DNA of 64,000 nucleotides from Ctenosaura bakeri (Eukaryota; Chordata; Lepidosauria; Squamata; Iguanidae). The notes below the pieces were generated by a model, which was given only the letters and a program-made list of their open reading frames with translations, had not been told where the DNA came from and did no database searches. A program made the position numbers and the translations under genes. The stretch covers positions 310,001 to 374,000 of the forward strand of contig CAOLHI010001301.1 in assembly GCA_948474755.1 (NCBI GenBank), in the 5' to 3' direction. Each line of letters begins with the position of its first letter. Within the stretch, counting starts at the first letter, position 1. Below are positions 21,000 to 32,961 of the stretch, in pieces.

Positions 21000-21690
21000 T
21001 TTATTTTATTTTAATAGTTATATCTCATCTTCTAGCTAAAAATCTCAGGGAGTGTACAATAAAATCCACTTGATCACTTTAAAACAATGTGGACAGTAAA
21101 CCAAGCACATGTGTGGATTTACGTAAAGCCAGTGAAGCCACAAAGGCCTTTGTAAAGAACTAAGGCAGCAATGTAGGTGCCACTCAAGCCTCTAAGGGGA
21201 GGGAATTAGATACCTTCCAGCATTTCACAGTTGAAAAGCAAAGGAATGTGTGGCCAAGCAACAGCAGAGTGCGGTCAAGATTACATAAGTTATTACTCAG
21301 GAACATCGCACGAGTTAGGAGAGGCTGCAGCAGTTTGCTTTTGCCTGAGCCATCTAGGAAGGGCAGGATTCTGCCTCTCCTCTTCTCTCCCTACTGCCTG
21401 AGTTAATGGAGTACAAACTACTTGTGGACTTTGCGGCAACAGAAGTAAGCTGAGGACAAAGGGGGACAGTAAGAGAAAAAAAGAGAAACCAGGACTTTTT
21501 AAAAAAAAAAAAAAGTGAGATGGTATTGGATTTATTGGGCCCACCCTTGCCAAATCTGGATATTTGAAGGGAATGGATTTCCATAACTGGGGTGCCAAAA
21601 CTGAGAAAGCCCTGACTGATGGAACAAAGAGGAAGGTACCTCTAGCAAACCTAAAACTGGCTGGTTTATGTAGAGGAGACACTCCTTAAT
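21000..21690 (-). mobile_element. L2/CR1-like LINE fragment
   Basis: The minus strand around 21570-21690 encodes FRFARGTFLFVPSVRAFSVL and APQLWKSIP, matching the conserved end of L2-type reverse transcriptases. The left end (TATTTTATTTTAATAGTTAT, AATCTCAGGGAGTGTACAAT) resembles the family's 3' tail. Boundaries approximate. Confidence 0.5.
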
Positions 21691-21741
21691 TCTACCACAA
21701 ATTTAGTTTTTTTTTTTCTCTCAAGAAATGATCCACACTCT

Positions 21742-22197
21742 GGCCATTTCTGCACGGGCTTAAAGAAATGGTGCAGAGCGTCCTCAAGGGAGGACGTCTG
21801 CACCTGGGAGCAGACTGGGTCGGACCTAGTTAGTGTAGTTCCACACCTCAGCCTGCTCCGGAATGACCCAAAGTGGTCATCCAGCGTGCTTTTGAAAGAC
21901 CGCTTGAAGCAGGTCTTTCAAAAGCACGGAGCACGCCACTCCGTGCCCGCGCTCTGGTGCAGATTTGCAGGTTCGCACTAGTGCAAGCCTGCAATCTGCC
22001 AGGGGCGGGCTTTAGGCTGGCGAGCTTCAGCGGTTGGTGGAGAGCCTCAACCAACTGGAAGCTGCCATTTTCATCCCTGGAGCAGTGCGAAGCAGCAGCC
22101 ACGCACTGCTCCAGACCAGCCTGGACCCAAGCGTGGAGCCAAGAAGTCCGGTAAGTACCAACACGGGGCGATTCCCTTGCCCCGTGCAGAAATGGCC
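21742..22197 (+). mobile_element. GGCC MITE, 454-bp class, copy 1
   Basis: Ends GGCCATTTCTGCACGGG and CCCGTGCAGAAATGGCC, with flanks TCT (21739-21741, 22198-22200). It has an internal hairpin (GTGCTTTTGAAAGACCGC pairing with GCAGGTCTTTCAAAAGCAC at 21888-21930). A GTAAGT donor-like site starts at 22151, preceded by a weak AG at 22085. The second copy is inverted at 53424-53855. Confidence 0.88.
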
Positions 22198-22201
22198 TCT
22201 G

Positions 22202-22803
22202 TCTCTTTCTGAAGGTTCAACAGAATGCACTTCTGTTTTGAGTTTCGACATTGCCAATTAGTAGCCAAATCCAGATAGTCCTGAAAGACGGTTTGTCTTG
22301 AAAATGCTGAGAGACCTTTAAGGTTTGTGGCGAGAGAACAGGCTCCACCCTAATAGCCATTTAAGCACCTTGTCCTTCAGAAACTGCCAGCTTGAACCAA
22401 TAAGAGCTGAATAAACAGGACTGGTATCTTAATGACCTTTGAGCATTAGCAGATGGCCTTTTCATGAGCACAGATTAGCAGTGCATGGCCTCTGTTTAAA
22501 GGCTACTAACAGGTGGCAGGGACACTTTTCGTTTTCATGCCATCTGAAGTCTAGTGGGGGAGGGAGCAAGAATAGTAAACTCCAACCAGGACCTCCATTG
22601 CTTTTGAATTGCTATTCACCCCCTTCCCTTGTAAAAGAGTAGTTTTAAATCATAGCTCAGGGAGTCATTTTGTTATAAGTAATTAGTGAGGCTGGAATCT
22701 TGTTTCCATCTTATGCTTATGCAAGTTCCCCTATGGAAGTGGTTGGGTTTTTTGTCCGATGTGGAAGGTCTGCATTCCCTTTCAGTTTGCAGAAGCAGAG
22801 TTG
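22202..22803. other. No gene seen
   Basis: Unique-looking sequence without a recognisable repeat or splice-bounded frame. Confidence 0.3.
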
Positions 22804-22805
22804 TA

Positions 22806-23004
22806 CAGGTGACCCTCCATAACCATGGATTCGGTATCCTTGAATCCAACCAACCAGAAATATTAAAATAAAAATCCAAAAAGGAAACTTTGATTTTGCC
22901 ATTTTATATAAGGGATGCCATTTTATTACACCATTGTACATAATAGGACTTGAGCATCCATAGATTCTGGTATCAACAGGGGGTTCTGGAACTAAACTCT
23001 ACTG
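22806..23004. mobile_element. Tigger-like (pogo/Tc1-mariner) element
   Basis: Begins CAGGTGACCCTCCATAACCA after TA. It includes GAATCCAACCAACCAGAAAT, CCATTTTATATAAGGGA and GGACTTGAGCATCC, and ends ...CTCTACTG followed by TA. These blocks match the general layout of Tigger/MER2-like elements known from other amniotes. Non-coding, deletion derivative. Confidence 0.75.
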
Positions 23005-23263
23005 TATACTGAAAGCCCACTGTGTACATGGTATCCTATGCATGCAGTTGTGCTTGTGAGTGCAGACATGCACATTCAGTTGAGCATTCGATTGCACATT
23101 TTAGTGCATGTTCACTTAACTGGCATTGCCATTCAGCACAAGGATTGCATAGCACAATCAGCGTATAACTCCACATACTTAACTGCTAATATGGTTCTGA
23201 TTCAAGCAGGTTGCATCACCCCTTATGAGCTTGTCCAGACCCTCAGGTCAGCAGGAAATGCCC

Positions 23264-24162
23264 TGTTACCCTGATTTCTGGGGGTCCAGTGAGGGACACC
23301 TAAATGCACTCTCAATTATTCAAGTTGGGAAAATTAGTCAAAGAGCACAAGCTAGCAATGTGAGAGGCAGGGCAACAGAGCGGGATCTTTTACCCAATGT
23401 CTACGGGGTCAGGCCGAGTCAAGGAGCAAACAGAAGTGTAAGAATAATAATTGTTTTTATTAAAATACAATCAAACAGTGTATGCAGCACACTCACACAG
23501 ATAACTATGGAAATAAAGATTGGAGTGGGATAGAGGGATTTTTAGAGGAGATTGTTGGTTTGGGTAATACTACACCTGTTCTGAAGCCCGGGTAGTCTGC
23601 AGATAGAGTTCATAGGTATGGAGTTCTCAGTGCGTGGGACTGAGGGAAGGCTCACCAAGCAAAGCAGCAGCAAGGCGGGATGGAAGTTGGGAGCGATCCA
23701 AGGAAGCTCTCAAAGTCCCGGGTTTTTATAGGGAGAAATGTGGCCACAGGCTAGTCTGAACAATGAGTTTCGGGCTGGAGACAAAGCCTCCAAAAGGTCA
23801 GAATTTAGCATGATTGCATTAAGTCCGAATTATCAATAGAGTAGCCAGTATGCAAACTCAGAGTGCTTGACAGTTGGGTATTCGGCTCATCAAGCTGCCT
23901 GCTTGGGGCAGGGAGTCCTTTGTAAGTAGCATGCATACATAATAGAGTACTTGCCTTTGAGGTCTCCTGAAGCGGCGGGGTGGCTATTTCTGGCCTGCCT
24001 GTATTTGTTAGGAATATTACAGCGATTAGCTGCCGTGCCTGTCTGCGAGCTTGTCCAGAGGACCTCGCAGCATGTGGAGAGGAATGAGTAAAGAAGGCCA
24101 AATTATTGATATCAAAGTGATATCTAATAACCCTCAAGTCCGGCTTAGAAACTGCGGTAACA
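23264..24162 (-). mobile_element. LTR-A solo LTR, copy 4
   Basis: Plus-strand ends TGTTACCCTG and GCGGTAACA. Contains the U5 signature complement (GGGATCTTTTACCCAATGTC), the poly-A complement TTTTATT near 23456 and the TATA complement GGGTTTTTATAGGG near 23720. Flanks GCCC and CCCT give only a partial duplication. Confidence 0.88.
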
Positions 24163-24189
24163 CCCTTATTTCAGTCTTATCTCCTTCAT

Positions 24190-24445
24190 AGGTATAAAAA
24201 CAGGGCCTTCTCAGTGGCTGCCCCTTGACTTTGCAACTCACTCTCTAGGGAGACCGAAATGGCGCCCTCCTTGCTTGACATTTTTTTTTTTATTTCAGTT
24301 GAATCTTTCACAAAATCCTCACAAAAATGGTCTTGAGATGTGAAAATGGGATTGATGTTTTATTTCTCTCTTTTTTTTCTTCCTTGGGTTGTCTTAATAA
24401 ATTGGAACCCCTTTGTGATTAAGAATGAAAAAACAAATATTTTTG
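24190..24445 (+). mobile_element. L2-like LINE reverse transcriptase end
   Basis: The plus strand encodes RAFSVAAP-stop-LCNSLSRETEMAPSLL, a damaged copy of the conserved C-terminal block of L2-type reverse transcriptases, followed by a T-rich run and an AATAAATTGGAACCC-type 3' end. Contains an in-frame stop. Fragment only. Confidence 0.6.
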
Positions 24446-25067
24446 TATCCTACTGAAACCAAACTGTAGAGCCATCCCTTTGCTCCTCTTTGAAAGCTGC
24501 GCTTTCATCTTTATTTCTCCTCAAAAGGTGCCTATGAAAAGCCCATCACCAGTAATCAAGGCTATTAAATTAAACTGCTCTAAATTTATTTTATGTGATG
24601 CATAAAGTTCACAGCTAGGCAGAAGCACCCATGGCTGTGGCATCACTGACCTTTCCCTTGGAGTCTTGCTCCATCAAGATTGCATCTTTTTTAACCAATT
24701 GGCTGGGTACCATGGCTTCCCTGACAGCTATTCCCTTTCAGCACCTTCCAGGCCTGAAGGATTTATTTTGATGAGTCCCTCATCCACATAATGATTTTAA
24801 AAATTCCTAGGTCCATGGTTCCAAAGGTAACTGGGAATTCAAGGTAATGCCAATTAACAAGCTGGGGCTCAAAAGCACAGAAGGAATTTGCTGTCCTTCC
24901 TCTATGGAATACCATCAAAAGTGCATATCAGCATTTAGACATCTCTGGAGCTTGACATCTTCTCTCTCACACTGCATGCCTCCAAGCCAAAAGTGATGGC
25001 ATATATTTATTTATTACGGTTGTGATTCTATATCATGGTCTACATTGCATAACTTTACACAGACTCA
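24446..25067. other. Low-repeat stretch; candidate non-coding regulatory DNA
   Basis: No dispersed repeat found. The part at 24480-24800 (CATCACCAGTAATCAAGGCT, TTAAATTAAACTGC) has a dense, non-repetitive AT-rich character. There is no coding frame. Conservation cannot be judged from one sequence. Confidence 0.25.
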
Positions 25068-26363
25068 CTCTATTTCTGCACAATGACACTTTCCTGAATC
25101 ATCCCATTGCTATCTTGGCAGTGCCTTTGCCAGGAAGGGAGTGCGACAGGAACATTCCCCTCCACACGCAGCCAGCTCCCTGCAGAAGGGAGTGCAAGCA
25201 ACACACACACGCCTTTCACAGCACAGTCAGGCTATTTCCCATGCTGCACTGGGGAAAGAAGTGCCTCCATCACACTTCCTTTCCTTCCAAGAAGGATAGG
25301 AGCATCGCACAATGGCAGTGTTACCCTGTATGTTGGGGTGTTCCGCAAGGGGCGCCCAGATTGCCAAATATAAAAATACCAATTGGGGGAAATTAGCTGG
25401 AGCACTCTCTTGGCTGAACGAGAGGCAGGGTAACTTAGCGAGATCTTTAATCCTATGTCTATGGCTTCAGGTCAGGGAACATGCACACAAGGTCAAAGTA
25501 ACCAAAAATAACAGCTTTATTGAAAAATAAACAGAAAAATAAACCAACACACACACTAACTAACTGGAAAGCAGAATTGGAGAGCGTAGGGGTGGGTAAT
25601 ACGACACCTGGTCTTGCTGTCCTGGGGAGAAAGATGAGGTTCTGAAGAAGTCCGGAGAGTTAGAAGAGGGAAGGCAGACTCAGTTATGGAGAACTGAGGG
25701 GAAAACTTCATTGGACAGAGCGGCAGCAAGGTTAGATGGAAGTCCAGGGTGATCCAAAGACCATTTGAAAATGAGGGGTTTTTATAGGGGAGTTTGTGCC
25801 TACCGGCTATGGCAAGCCAGGTGAGAACAAAAGGAGTTTTGGTGCTGGACAAAGGATTTGGAAAGGTCAGATTTAACATGATTGGATTTGCTCTTGATGA
25901 CAATAGTGTGGCCGGTATGTTGATGGCCCAAAATAAAGAGATGGCTCAGCTGAGAGCCGTGCCGCTATTGTGAAGTTTGCAGATGGAAGTTCCCTGAAGC
26001 TACGAGCAAGGCTTGAGTGGCTGGCCTCAATGGGGTCAGGAATGCAAAACCATTTGCGGCCGCACTCTGTCCGTGCTTGTCCGGAGAACCTCACAAACAC
26101 ATGAAGTGGGGTGGCTGTAAAAAGCCCAGCTAAGGCTGAATTGGTTGATATCAAAATGATATCTGGGGGTCCTCACCTACAGTGCCATGGCAGAAGTAAC
26201 AGCAGGCACTTAACGGATTTTTTCCATTAAGTGAATACCCTACAATCACAACATGTGGGGATGCAATGGCTGCAGGACATCAATGACGTTGTGCGAAAAC
26301 ATGATCCTGGACTGCTGCCGTCATGTCCCCACTGTGGGACGGCAAGGGCATGAGGAAATGGCC
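25068..26363 (+). mobile_element. GGCC MITE, ~420-bp class, diverged, split by LTR-A
   Basis: The left part (25068-25318) has a degenerate terminus and family features (TGCCTTTGCCAGGAAGGGAG, CACGCAGCCAGCTCCCTGCA). The right part (26206-26363) ends GAGGAAATGGCC. They are separated by an LTR-A with its own duplication. The cassette region is recognisable but its splice sites are poor. Confidence 0.7.
25319..26201 (-). mobile_element. LTR-A solo LTR, copy 5
   Basis: Plus-strand ends TGTTACCCTG and AAGTAACA, with exact 4-bp duplication GCAG (25315-25318, 26202-26205). Poly-A complement near 25516 (TTTATT) and TATA complement GGGGTTTTTATAGGGG near 25776. 883 bp, inserted inside a MITE. Confidence 0.92.
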
Positions 26364-28200
26364 TGAGTGTGATGGATCTCCTTTTCCAGTCTGGCCCTGC
26401 ATATCCAGTCTCTGAACTCCTATCACTCATTTTGTCCCTTTTCCCAGCAAGATCCCTCTCTGGTTGGGTACTTGGGTCTCAAGGTCCCTATGTGGACTAG
26501 TGGACGTGTTGTTCAGTGGGTTCACTCTGGTAAACATGACCAGACCCTCTATCAAACTTAACAGGAACAAGCAGATGCACTTGTAAAAAATAAACAAGTA
26601 GAAATGTATTAGGATATATTTAGGTAACATATTCCTGAACTATTTAATCCTTCACAGCTCCCCAAAACTTTATGCGGCTCTTCATTCTAGTTGACTGTCC
26701 TACCTCTATGCCATGCTTCCTCATCTTGTTTCTCTCAGCGACAAGCCTCAGTTTTGTATCCTTCCCCCGTAGGCCCCCCTTCACAGCATTCCCTGGCTGG
26801 CATCAGCTGAGCTTGCCTAGCTCCTTCCTTCACATTTAGCCCAGAGATTAAGGAACCCTCCTAAAGCCTTATCACACCATACCTTAATGCCACGTTGTTC
26901 CGTTTGAATCCCATGATTTCCCTTTCCGTGATGGTATTGGGTTCTGAACGCTCTCTACCGCACCCTTTTGACTTCAGCAGATGAGTAGCGTTATTCACAC
27001 AGTTCTTCCCTCTGCATTACAGTGTTATTGGCAAGTCCTTTGCCCACTTTTCCCCCCACCCCACACCTCATGACTGTTTGTTTGTTTGTTTTTTAACACT
27101 GTACGAGCACAGTGACATTGTAACGTCACGACATTTTTCCTTTCAAGCAACATCCCTTCAATGCTGCGTTCCCGCACTGGAACACCATTGCATTTTTGTG
27201 TTACAACATTTAAAACTGTATTTTAAAAAATTGAAATTCCAATAAAAAACTAAAAAATTAAAAAGGTGAGGGGATAGATTTTGAACGTGCCATGCCATGT
27301 GATCCTCTCCCCACTTTCAAGTGGTCTGGAGGTTATTGGGCAGCGATTACCAGGGGAGGAGCTGAAGGAGGGACAAATTAGGAACACCCAAACCTTGCCT
27401 ACTAGTGGATCAGCAATGGAAGGAAGTACTATCAAGAAACCACACTCCCACAGCTAACTGGATTGTCTTGGGAAGCGGGGGGGTCATTAACAGATTTTTT
27501 TCAGCATGGAAAAAGGGCTGATTTCAAACAGACTGCAACATGATAGCTACTTGTTAACCACAATGTTGTGCGTTAGGACTGATCCTGAACCAGCAATAAC
27601 ATATTGTTTCGGTGGTATGACACCTTCATGCAAGAAGGCTCCTAGTGAATTCCAAAGATGCATATCAGGGCACAAGTAAGAGTGTCCTGTGCACATTGGT
27701 TTCATTGTGTATCAGTTCTGTTGTGCACTGGTTCCAGTGTGCATTGGTCATTTTGCTGACCCCTTGCTGAATATGGACATTGAAAAACTGCCCATCTTTC
27801 TTCCATGATAGTATTCAAGCACTGTACATAAGACTTTTACAACTTCAAAGAACATAAAAATATCCCATTGGGTCAGATCGGTGTTGACCTGAGAATATTA
27901 GCTGCCTGAACTAAAAGACAAAAAGGTGGCTTTCTCCAACACCACACTCACAAGGACTAGCAGCTGATTCTTCCCTCAACACTAACAATGGAAGAATATC
28001 CTACACCACACTGGAAGGCTAGGTAAGGAGGAGCAAAGCAACTTTCTCCTCCAACTTCTTGAAGCTACCTCTCAGTATTTGCTGCCTGGGGCAACCAATG
28101 CACTTTCCCTACTGGTAGGGCTGACCCTGGATGAAAGCTATGGTTTATCTTGTCTAGCATTCTGATGCTCACAGCAGCAAAGCTGATGCAACTACCTTTA
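26364..28200. other. No gene or named repeat seen
   Basis: Mixed unique sequence with a short TTTG run at 27075-27092. Nothing with splice-bounded coding character was recognised. Confidence 0.3.
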
Positions 28201-28722
28201 TTTATTTGGTTCATTTATACCTGACTCTGTTGCCAATAATGGGACTCAAGATGGCTTAAAATGTGTTAAAAGCAATAAAGGTTAAAAACTATATAAAAAA
28301 AAAACCTTAAACGAAAAAGTGTGTGTATGATTTTAAGGTTTTTACATTACAATTTTATATTTACAAATTTGTTAGGGTAAAATCGTTAAACTCTATTAAT
28401 ACTATTTACAAACCAACAAAACAGCAAAGCATACCATTAAAAGCCCATTATAAACAATTTCTGAAAACCTGATGGCATAGGAATATTTTTACTTGCTTGC
28501 AGGAGATGAGCAAGGAGGGACCCATCCTAGCCCTCCTAGGAAGAGAATTCTAAAGTCTAAGAGCAGACACCAAGATGGCCCTCTCCTTTGTTCCCATGAA
28601 GTGAGCCTGAGAAGACGGTCGGACAGAGAGAAGAGTCTTGCCTGAAGATCTTAGAGTTCCAATGGGCTCATATAGGGAGATACCATCCTTCAAATAGCCT
28701 GGACTCAATTCATATAGCATAA
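28200..28722 (-). mobile_element. L2-like LINE 3' end
   Basis: The minus strand encodes SPGYLKDGISLYEP and LRSSGKTLLSVRPSSQAHFM, then GTKERAILVSALRL, the conserved C-terminal block of L2-type reverse transcriptase (28540-28710). The 3' UTR and tail (TTATTTGGTTCATTTATACC) extend left to about 28200. 5'-truncated. Confidence 0.72.
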
Positions 28723-28940
28723 AGAGCCCTGGTGGCACAGTGGTTAAATGCTGGTACTGCAGCCACAACATTATGAGTTGTTGTGGCTGTTGATCCTGTA
28801 GGGCTCAGGATCAGCCTTCCAGCCTTCCGTAGGTTGGTAAAATGAGTACCCAGCTTGTCAGAGGCAATTAGCTAAAACACAATGTAAACTGCTTAAGGAG
28901 TGCTTTGCACTGATAAACAGTGTAGAAATGTAACTGCTAA
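28723..28940 (+). mobile_element. tRNA-derived SINE (AGCCCTGGTGGC type)
   Basis: Starts AGAGCCCTGGTGGCACAGTG with an A box (TGGCACAGTGGTTAAATGC), then TACTGCAGCCACAA, and a body with GGTAAAATGAGTACCCAGCT. Same family as 48904-49139. Inserted next to an L2 end. Confidence 0.85.
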
Positions 28941-28975
28941 CTACACAGGTCTGGAAAATGTCAAAAGGTGTGGTG

Positions 28976-29160
28976 TGGTGTTAAAGTTATGATCCCTCTC
29001 TAGTCACAGCTTTACACACCTACATTTGTATGGAAAGGTATAAAACCTGTAACCACCATGTATGCTTCAATCTCAGCAACTTCAGAAGAACTGTGTTACA
29101 TTGCATGCTACAAATAAAAACTTCTGCCTACCTCAAAGTTAAGTTTGTGGCATGACACCA
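28976..29160 (+). mobile_element. Possible short solo LTR
   Basis: About 185 bp from TGGTGTTAAAG to GACACCA (ends TGGTGT and ACACCA are inverted), with TATAAAA at 29039-29045 and AATAAA at 29113-29118 spaced about 70 bp, as in a compact LTR. No target duplication was found, and only one copy is present. Confidence 0.35.
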
Positions 29161-29348
29161 GTCTCCACAGACAGCCTAATTGGCTGATGACTACTGTGTG
29201 TGGATTTGAACCAAAAGTTCAAATATCTACTACATAAAAGTCAAAGTCTGTAAGTTTGTCTGTTTGTCTGCATCAGGCAGGCCAAGAGCTCATATGATTG
29301 ACTGTGTGAGACAAGAAGACATCGTATGAATGACTGGCTGTGAAGATT

Positions 29349-29422
29349 CTATGGAATCCTGGGGTTGGCAGTTTAGGGAAGGGCCGTTAGAATACTCAGC
29401 CGGAGAGCTCTTGGACCTCAGG
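29349..29422. mobile_element. GGCC MITE, ~200-bp class, central fragment
   Basis: Matches the middle of the palindromic MITE (ATGGAATCCTGGGGTTGGCA to GAGAGCTCTTGGACCTCAG). Both termini are missing. Confidence 0.7.
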
Positions 29423-29697
29423 CCAGTTGCCATGGAGACAAGGCCCAGCAGCAAGAAGAAGGGCAATGTATTCCCTCAGAAATCAAACCTCTTTTATGTT
29501 AACAACTCTGAATACAGATTGGATTGTGGAATATGGGGATAAGTTACAGGTACTGAAATAGGTTGGTTGCTATGGAGATGAGGCCTAGCAGCAAGGAGGA
29601 GGACACTGTATTTCTTCAGGAACCAAACTTCTATATGTTAACAACTCTGAATACAGACTCGATTGGGGAATATTGGGATAAGTTAAAGGTACTGGAG
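29421..29697. repeat. Two-copy tandem repeat, unit about 138 bp
   Basis: Unit 1 (29421-29560) and unit 2 (29561-29697) align throughout: GTTGCCATGGAGACAAGGCC versus GTTGCTATGGAGATGAGGCC, then GTTAACAACTCTGAATACAG in both, and GGGATAAGTTA.AGGTACTG in both. Divergence indicates an old duplication. Confidence 0.85.
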
Positions 29698-30750
29698 AAG
29701 ACAAGTTTGGTGAGTTCTTAAGAGGAAAATAAAAACCCAGGCAACACCAGGTAAATACACTAGTGTTTAAATAAATGTCCAAATATATCCCAAAAGCTCA
29801 ATCCTTCCTCCAGCATTCCTCTTTTTCTCTCTGTGTTTCAGGATCTGAAAAAAAAAAAAAAGGATGATTGGAGAGGGATTATTTGGAAGCTGGAAGCTGC
29901 ACGTTGAGTTTCTGGCAACCCTGGTTCTTGTTCTTGCTGTAGTTCCTAATTGACTGAATGAAGCCTTTTCAACAAAGGTGTGAATGTCACTCCCTTTGTG
30001 GCTTGGCAGTGGCCTACAAACAGCCCATTGCTAAGCAACACTTGGCAGCATCCGTACTGGGGGCCGCAGAGCTCTCTTTTCGAGGTTGCACGGGAAGCTT
30101 TGCCTTGCCGATATCCATCAGCTGGCACTGGTGGGATTGAAAACCATCACAGAGACAAGGTTGATTGAACTGTCAGGTGGTAAATGATTGACACAAAGCG
30201 CAAGTAGTACTTCTGTTAGCACACTGGCATGCTGTCATTGGATTACTTCCTAGGAAATGCCATCCAATTATGCCAGATGTAGCACTGAGAAATATGCCAA
30301 CCTGTTTTTTTTAAAAAAACAGAAACAATAACAACTACTAGTAGAGCTATTTAGTACCTGTTGATATTGATACATGTATAGATATAGATACAGGTGCTCA
30401 CCCAAAATGTGTAACAGTTTTGGATCTCAGAATAATGCATATAGCAGGTTTTATGTATATTTGCTAGGTTTGATTTATTTGAACATTTATTTAAACCCTT
30501 CCTTTCATCCACTGAGCCCAAGGTAATATGCACGGCTCCCCAAATTATCTTCCACACTAATCTTCTGAGTTCAGGTCAGGCAAAGACAGTGGGCAGAGGA
30601 AATATGAACACAGATCTTTCAGGTGTCCCAATTCAACTTTTACCACTACGCTGTACTGGATCACCTCACTGGCCACTTAGCAATAGGTCAGACCTCACTT
30701 GGAATAGTATGTCCCAGCAGATGGTTTAGGTGAAATGAGCCTTATACAGT
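29698..30750. other. Low-repeat stretch
   Basis: No gene. The segment 30100-30300 (GATTGAACTGTCAGGTGGTA, TGTCATTGGATTACTTCCTA) is non-repetitive and might be conserved non-coding DNA. About 30475-30540 resembles the tail of an old LINE. Confidence 0.25.
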
Positions 30751-31430
30751 TGTTACATTGAAAGGTGGGTGACTCAGAAGCCCACCACAGTGCCAGTGTC
30801 TCTGTGGAATAGGGGGTAATTATTAGCTCAAAGAGAGGCCTGCGGGGGGGGTGGTAATCTTACAGGATCTTTCCACCTATATATACCAGTACTAATGCAG
30901 GGACACCAGTTGAAGATTGAAAGTATGTTTTATTGGAGGAATATAGCAATCACACACAAGATTCAAGGAGTCTTATAACCACACAAGGCTAACAGAAGGA
31001 AGGGAAGGAAGAATTGGATAATGAGAAGTTAGGGTGAAGTGGGTGATATTTACCTACCCTGCCCAGAAGAGACGAAGCGATGTGGCTCAGACTAAGAGTC
31101 CCAGAGTAGCACAAGAACAGAACTGGAACAGCAGAGTAAAGGCCTATGTCCAGAGTACTGTGGTACTACAAGTTGTCTGGCTTGGAATCAGGGTTTAAAT
31201 ACCCTTTTCCAACCTTAGGGGGAAGGTATTAATAGCTCTCTGGCAGAGCAAACAATGGGGTCCAGGATGGACTAATGGCTTTAACATCAAGCAGAAAAGC
31301 ACTGATGGGAATCATGATAGCTCCTTAATGGCTGGGCAGGTGAGGAAACAAAGGAGAATTTCAGTAGGAAGAGGGAATGGGTTGAAGTCAATCAGTTGCC
31401 CCATTGAGATAGTTTTGGGTATTACTCTTT
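30751..31430 (-). mobile_element. LTR-C, copy 2, right end uncertain
   Basis: Starts TGTTACATTG and follows the family (GGTGACTCAGAAGCCCACC-type start, TATATACCAGTACTAATGCA, GGTGATATTTACCTACC). Poly-A complement near 30930 (TTTTATTGG). The far end is lost in an adjoining L2-like piece at about 31430. Confidence 0.78.
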
Positions 31431-31560
31431 TTGAAGGTTAAATTATGCCCAGAAATAGACCAACAGCCAGTGGAGCAGTTGCCACTCGGGAGCTGTGTGA
31501 TCCCTGGCTGCAGCTCTTTGGATCAGTTGGAGAATGATGTTTCTGAAGACTCTTTTAAAA
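31431..31560 (-). mobile_element. L2-like LINE fragment
   Basis: CAACAGCCAGTGGAGCAGTT and TCAGTTGGAGAATGATGTTT match the dispersed L2-like sequence family seen at 18240-18310. Too short for coding content. Confidence 0.45.
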
Positions 31561-32960
31561 TGTCACACTGGCTGGCCATCTTGTTGATGGGGTGTCTTGA
31601 TTTGCTGAGAGACCCTCTCTTGTCTTGATGAGAAATTTTTGAGAGATTCTTTATATTGCCACTCAAAATTGCTAGGTCTGAGCTCTGAGGAAGATTTATT
31701 GTCATTGTCTTTGCAAATGATGCTGTATCAGCCCTCCATTTTCCCCTCCCCACCCACCTGGCCCTGGCCCTGGCCCTCCATTGCTCTGCATCCATGTACA
31801 AGGATGCAGCATACACAACTTCCCTCCTGCATCCTTGAACTAAATACAGATATTGTGCATCAGACAAAATTCTCCAGCTGCTTCCATATGTGTAAGATAC
31901 CTAACAAGTTTCTGGCCTTAGCCTCCAAAGTAACTTTTTTTTCCAGCTCTGGATAAACCAAAACACTAGAAAGGAGGAATGGATGCCACAGAGGCAAGTC
32001 AACAGTCAGAACGTCTCAAAGAATAACTACAACATTTTCAGGGTTGCTTTTTTTTTAATGATGTAGAATACAGAACAGGACTATGGGTTTTACCATACAA
32101 GACAAGTAATTTACAGTTATAGTAGGATAATAGTGTCTTTTTAAGGGACTAATCACATTACCTCATTCCTTTTCCGCAGTTCTCTTGGTGGGAGACTCTT
32201 TTGAAAGTGTTTCTTTTGCAAAAGAGGTCATTTATGTTTGTAGTAAAAGAATTATTTTTTCAAATGGTCTCCCACTGGGAGAAGAACAGAAGAGAAACTA
32301 GATCATGTGATAAGTCCCAGCCAAAAATGCTATTATCCTGCTGCAATTACAATTTACCTGCCTCCTATGATAAAGGCCTATGTCTATCAAAAATAGAGAG
32401 AACCTGGTTCTGTCAAAGACCTGAGTGCTGGTGAAGCATACTGCAAAGAGAAGCATGTTGGAATTCAGTTCAATAGGTTGAAAGCTTTATTTTTTCCAAC
32501 ACGTTTCAATTCTCTCGTAGAAATTTAGGGAGCTACTTCCTACTGACTCAGAGCATGGTTCGTCTGCTGCTAGTTTAAACTAATAGAGGATACAGAATAA
32601 GTTAATAAGTGGTTACAATTGATTATAACTGATTATAATTGAGGGATTTTTATTAATCAACTAATTTTGTAGATATATAATTAGGATGATGAGAGTGATT
32701 AGCAACGAGTATTAACTTTGGTATAAATTTAAGGATTTAATAGTTGTAATTGTTTAATATATGCTGTTTGCAACAAAGGGATGAAGAAATTTTCAGTTAT
32801 TTGTAGTCTTTCTTAGTTGGAGTTAGTTTGATATTTGTAGTTTTGTTATGTACTGTTTGTTTCTTCATTTGTAGTGGATTGTTGAATATTTTTAGTTTTT
32901 TGTATTGCTTTGTAATGTTGTTGTCTGTTTTTTTCAATAACATTTTATTATCATTTAAAA
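31561..32960. other. No gene or named repeat seen
   Basis: AT-rich, T/A-biased from 32580 to 32960. A (CCCTGG)n-like run lies at 31760-31780. Confidence 0.3.
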
Positions 32961-32961
32961 A

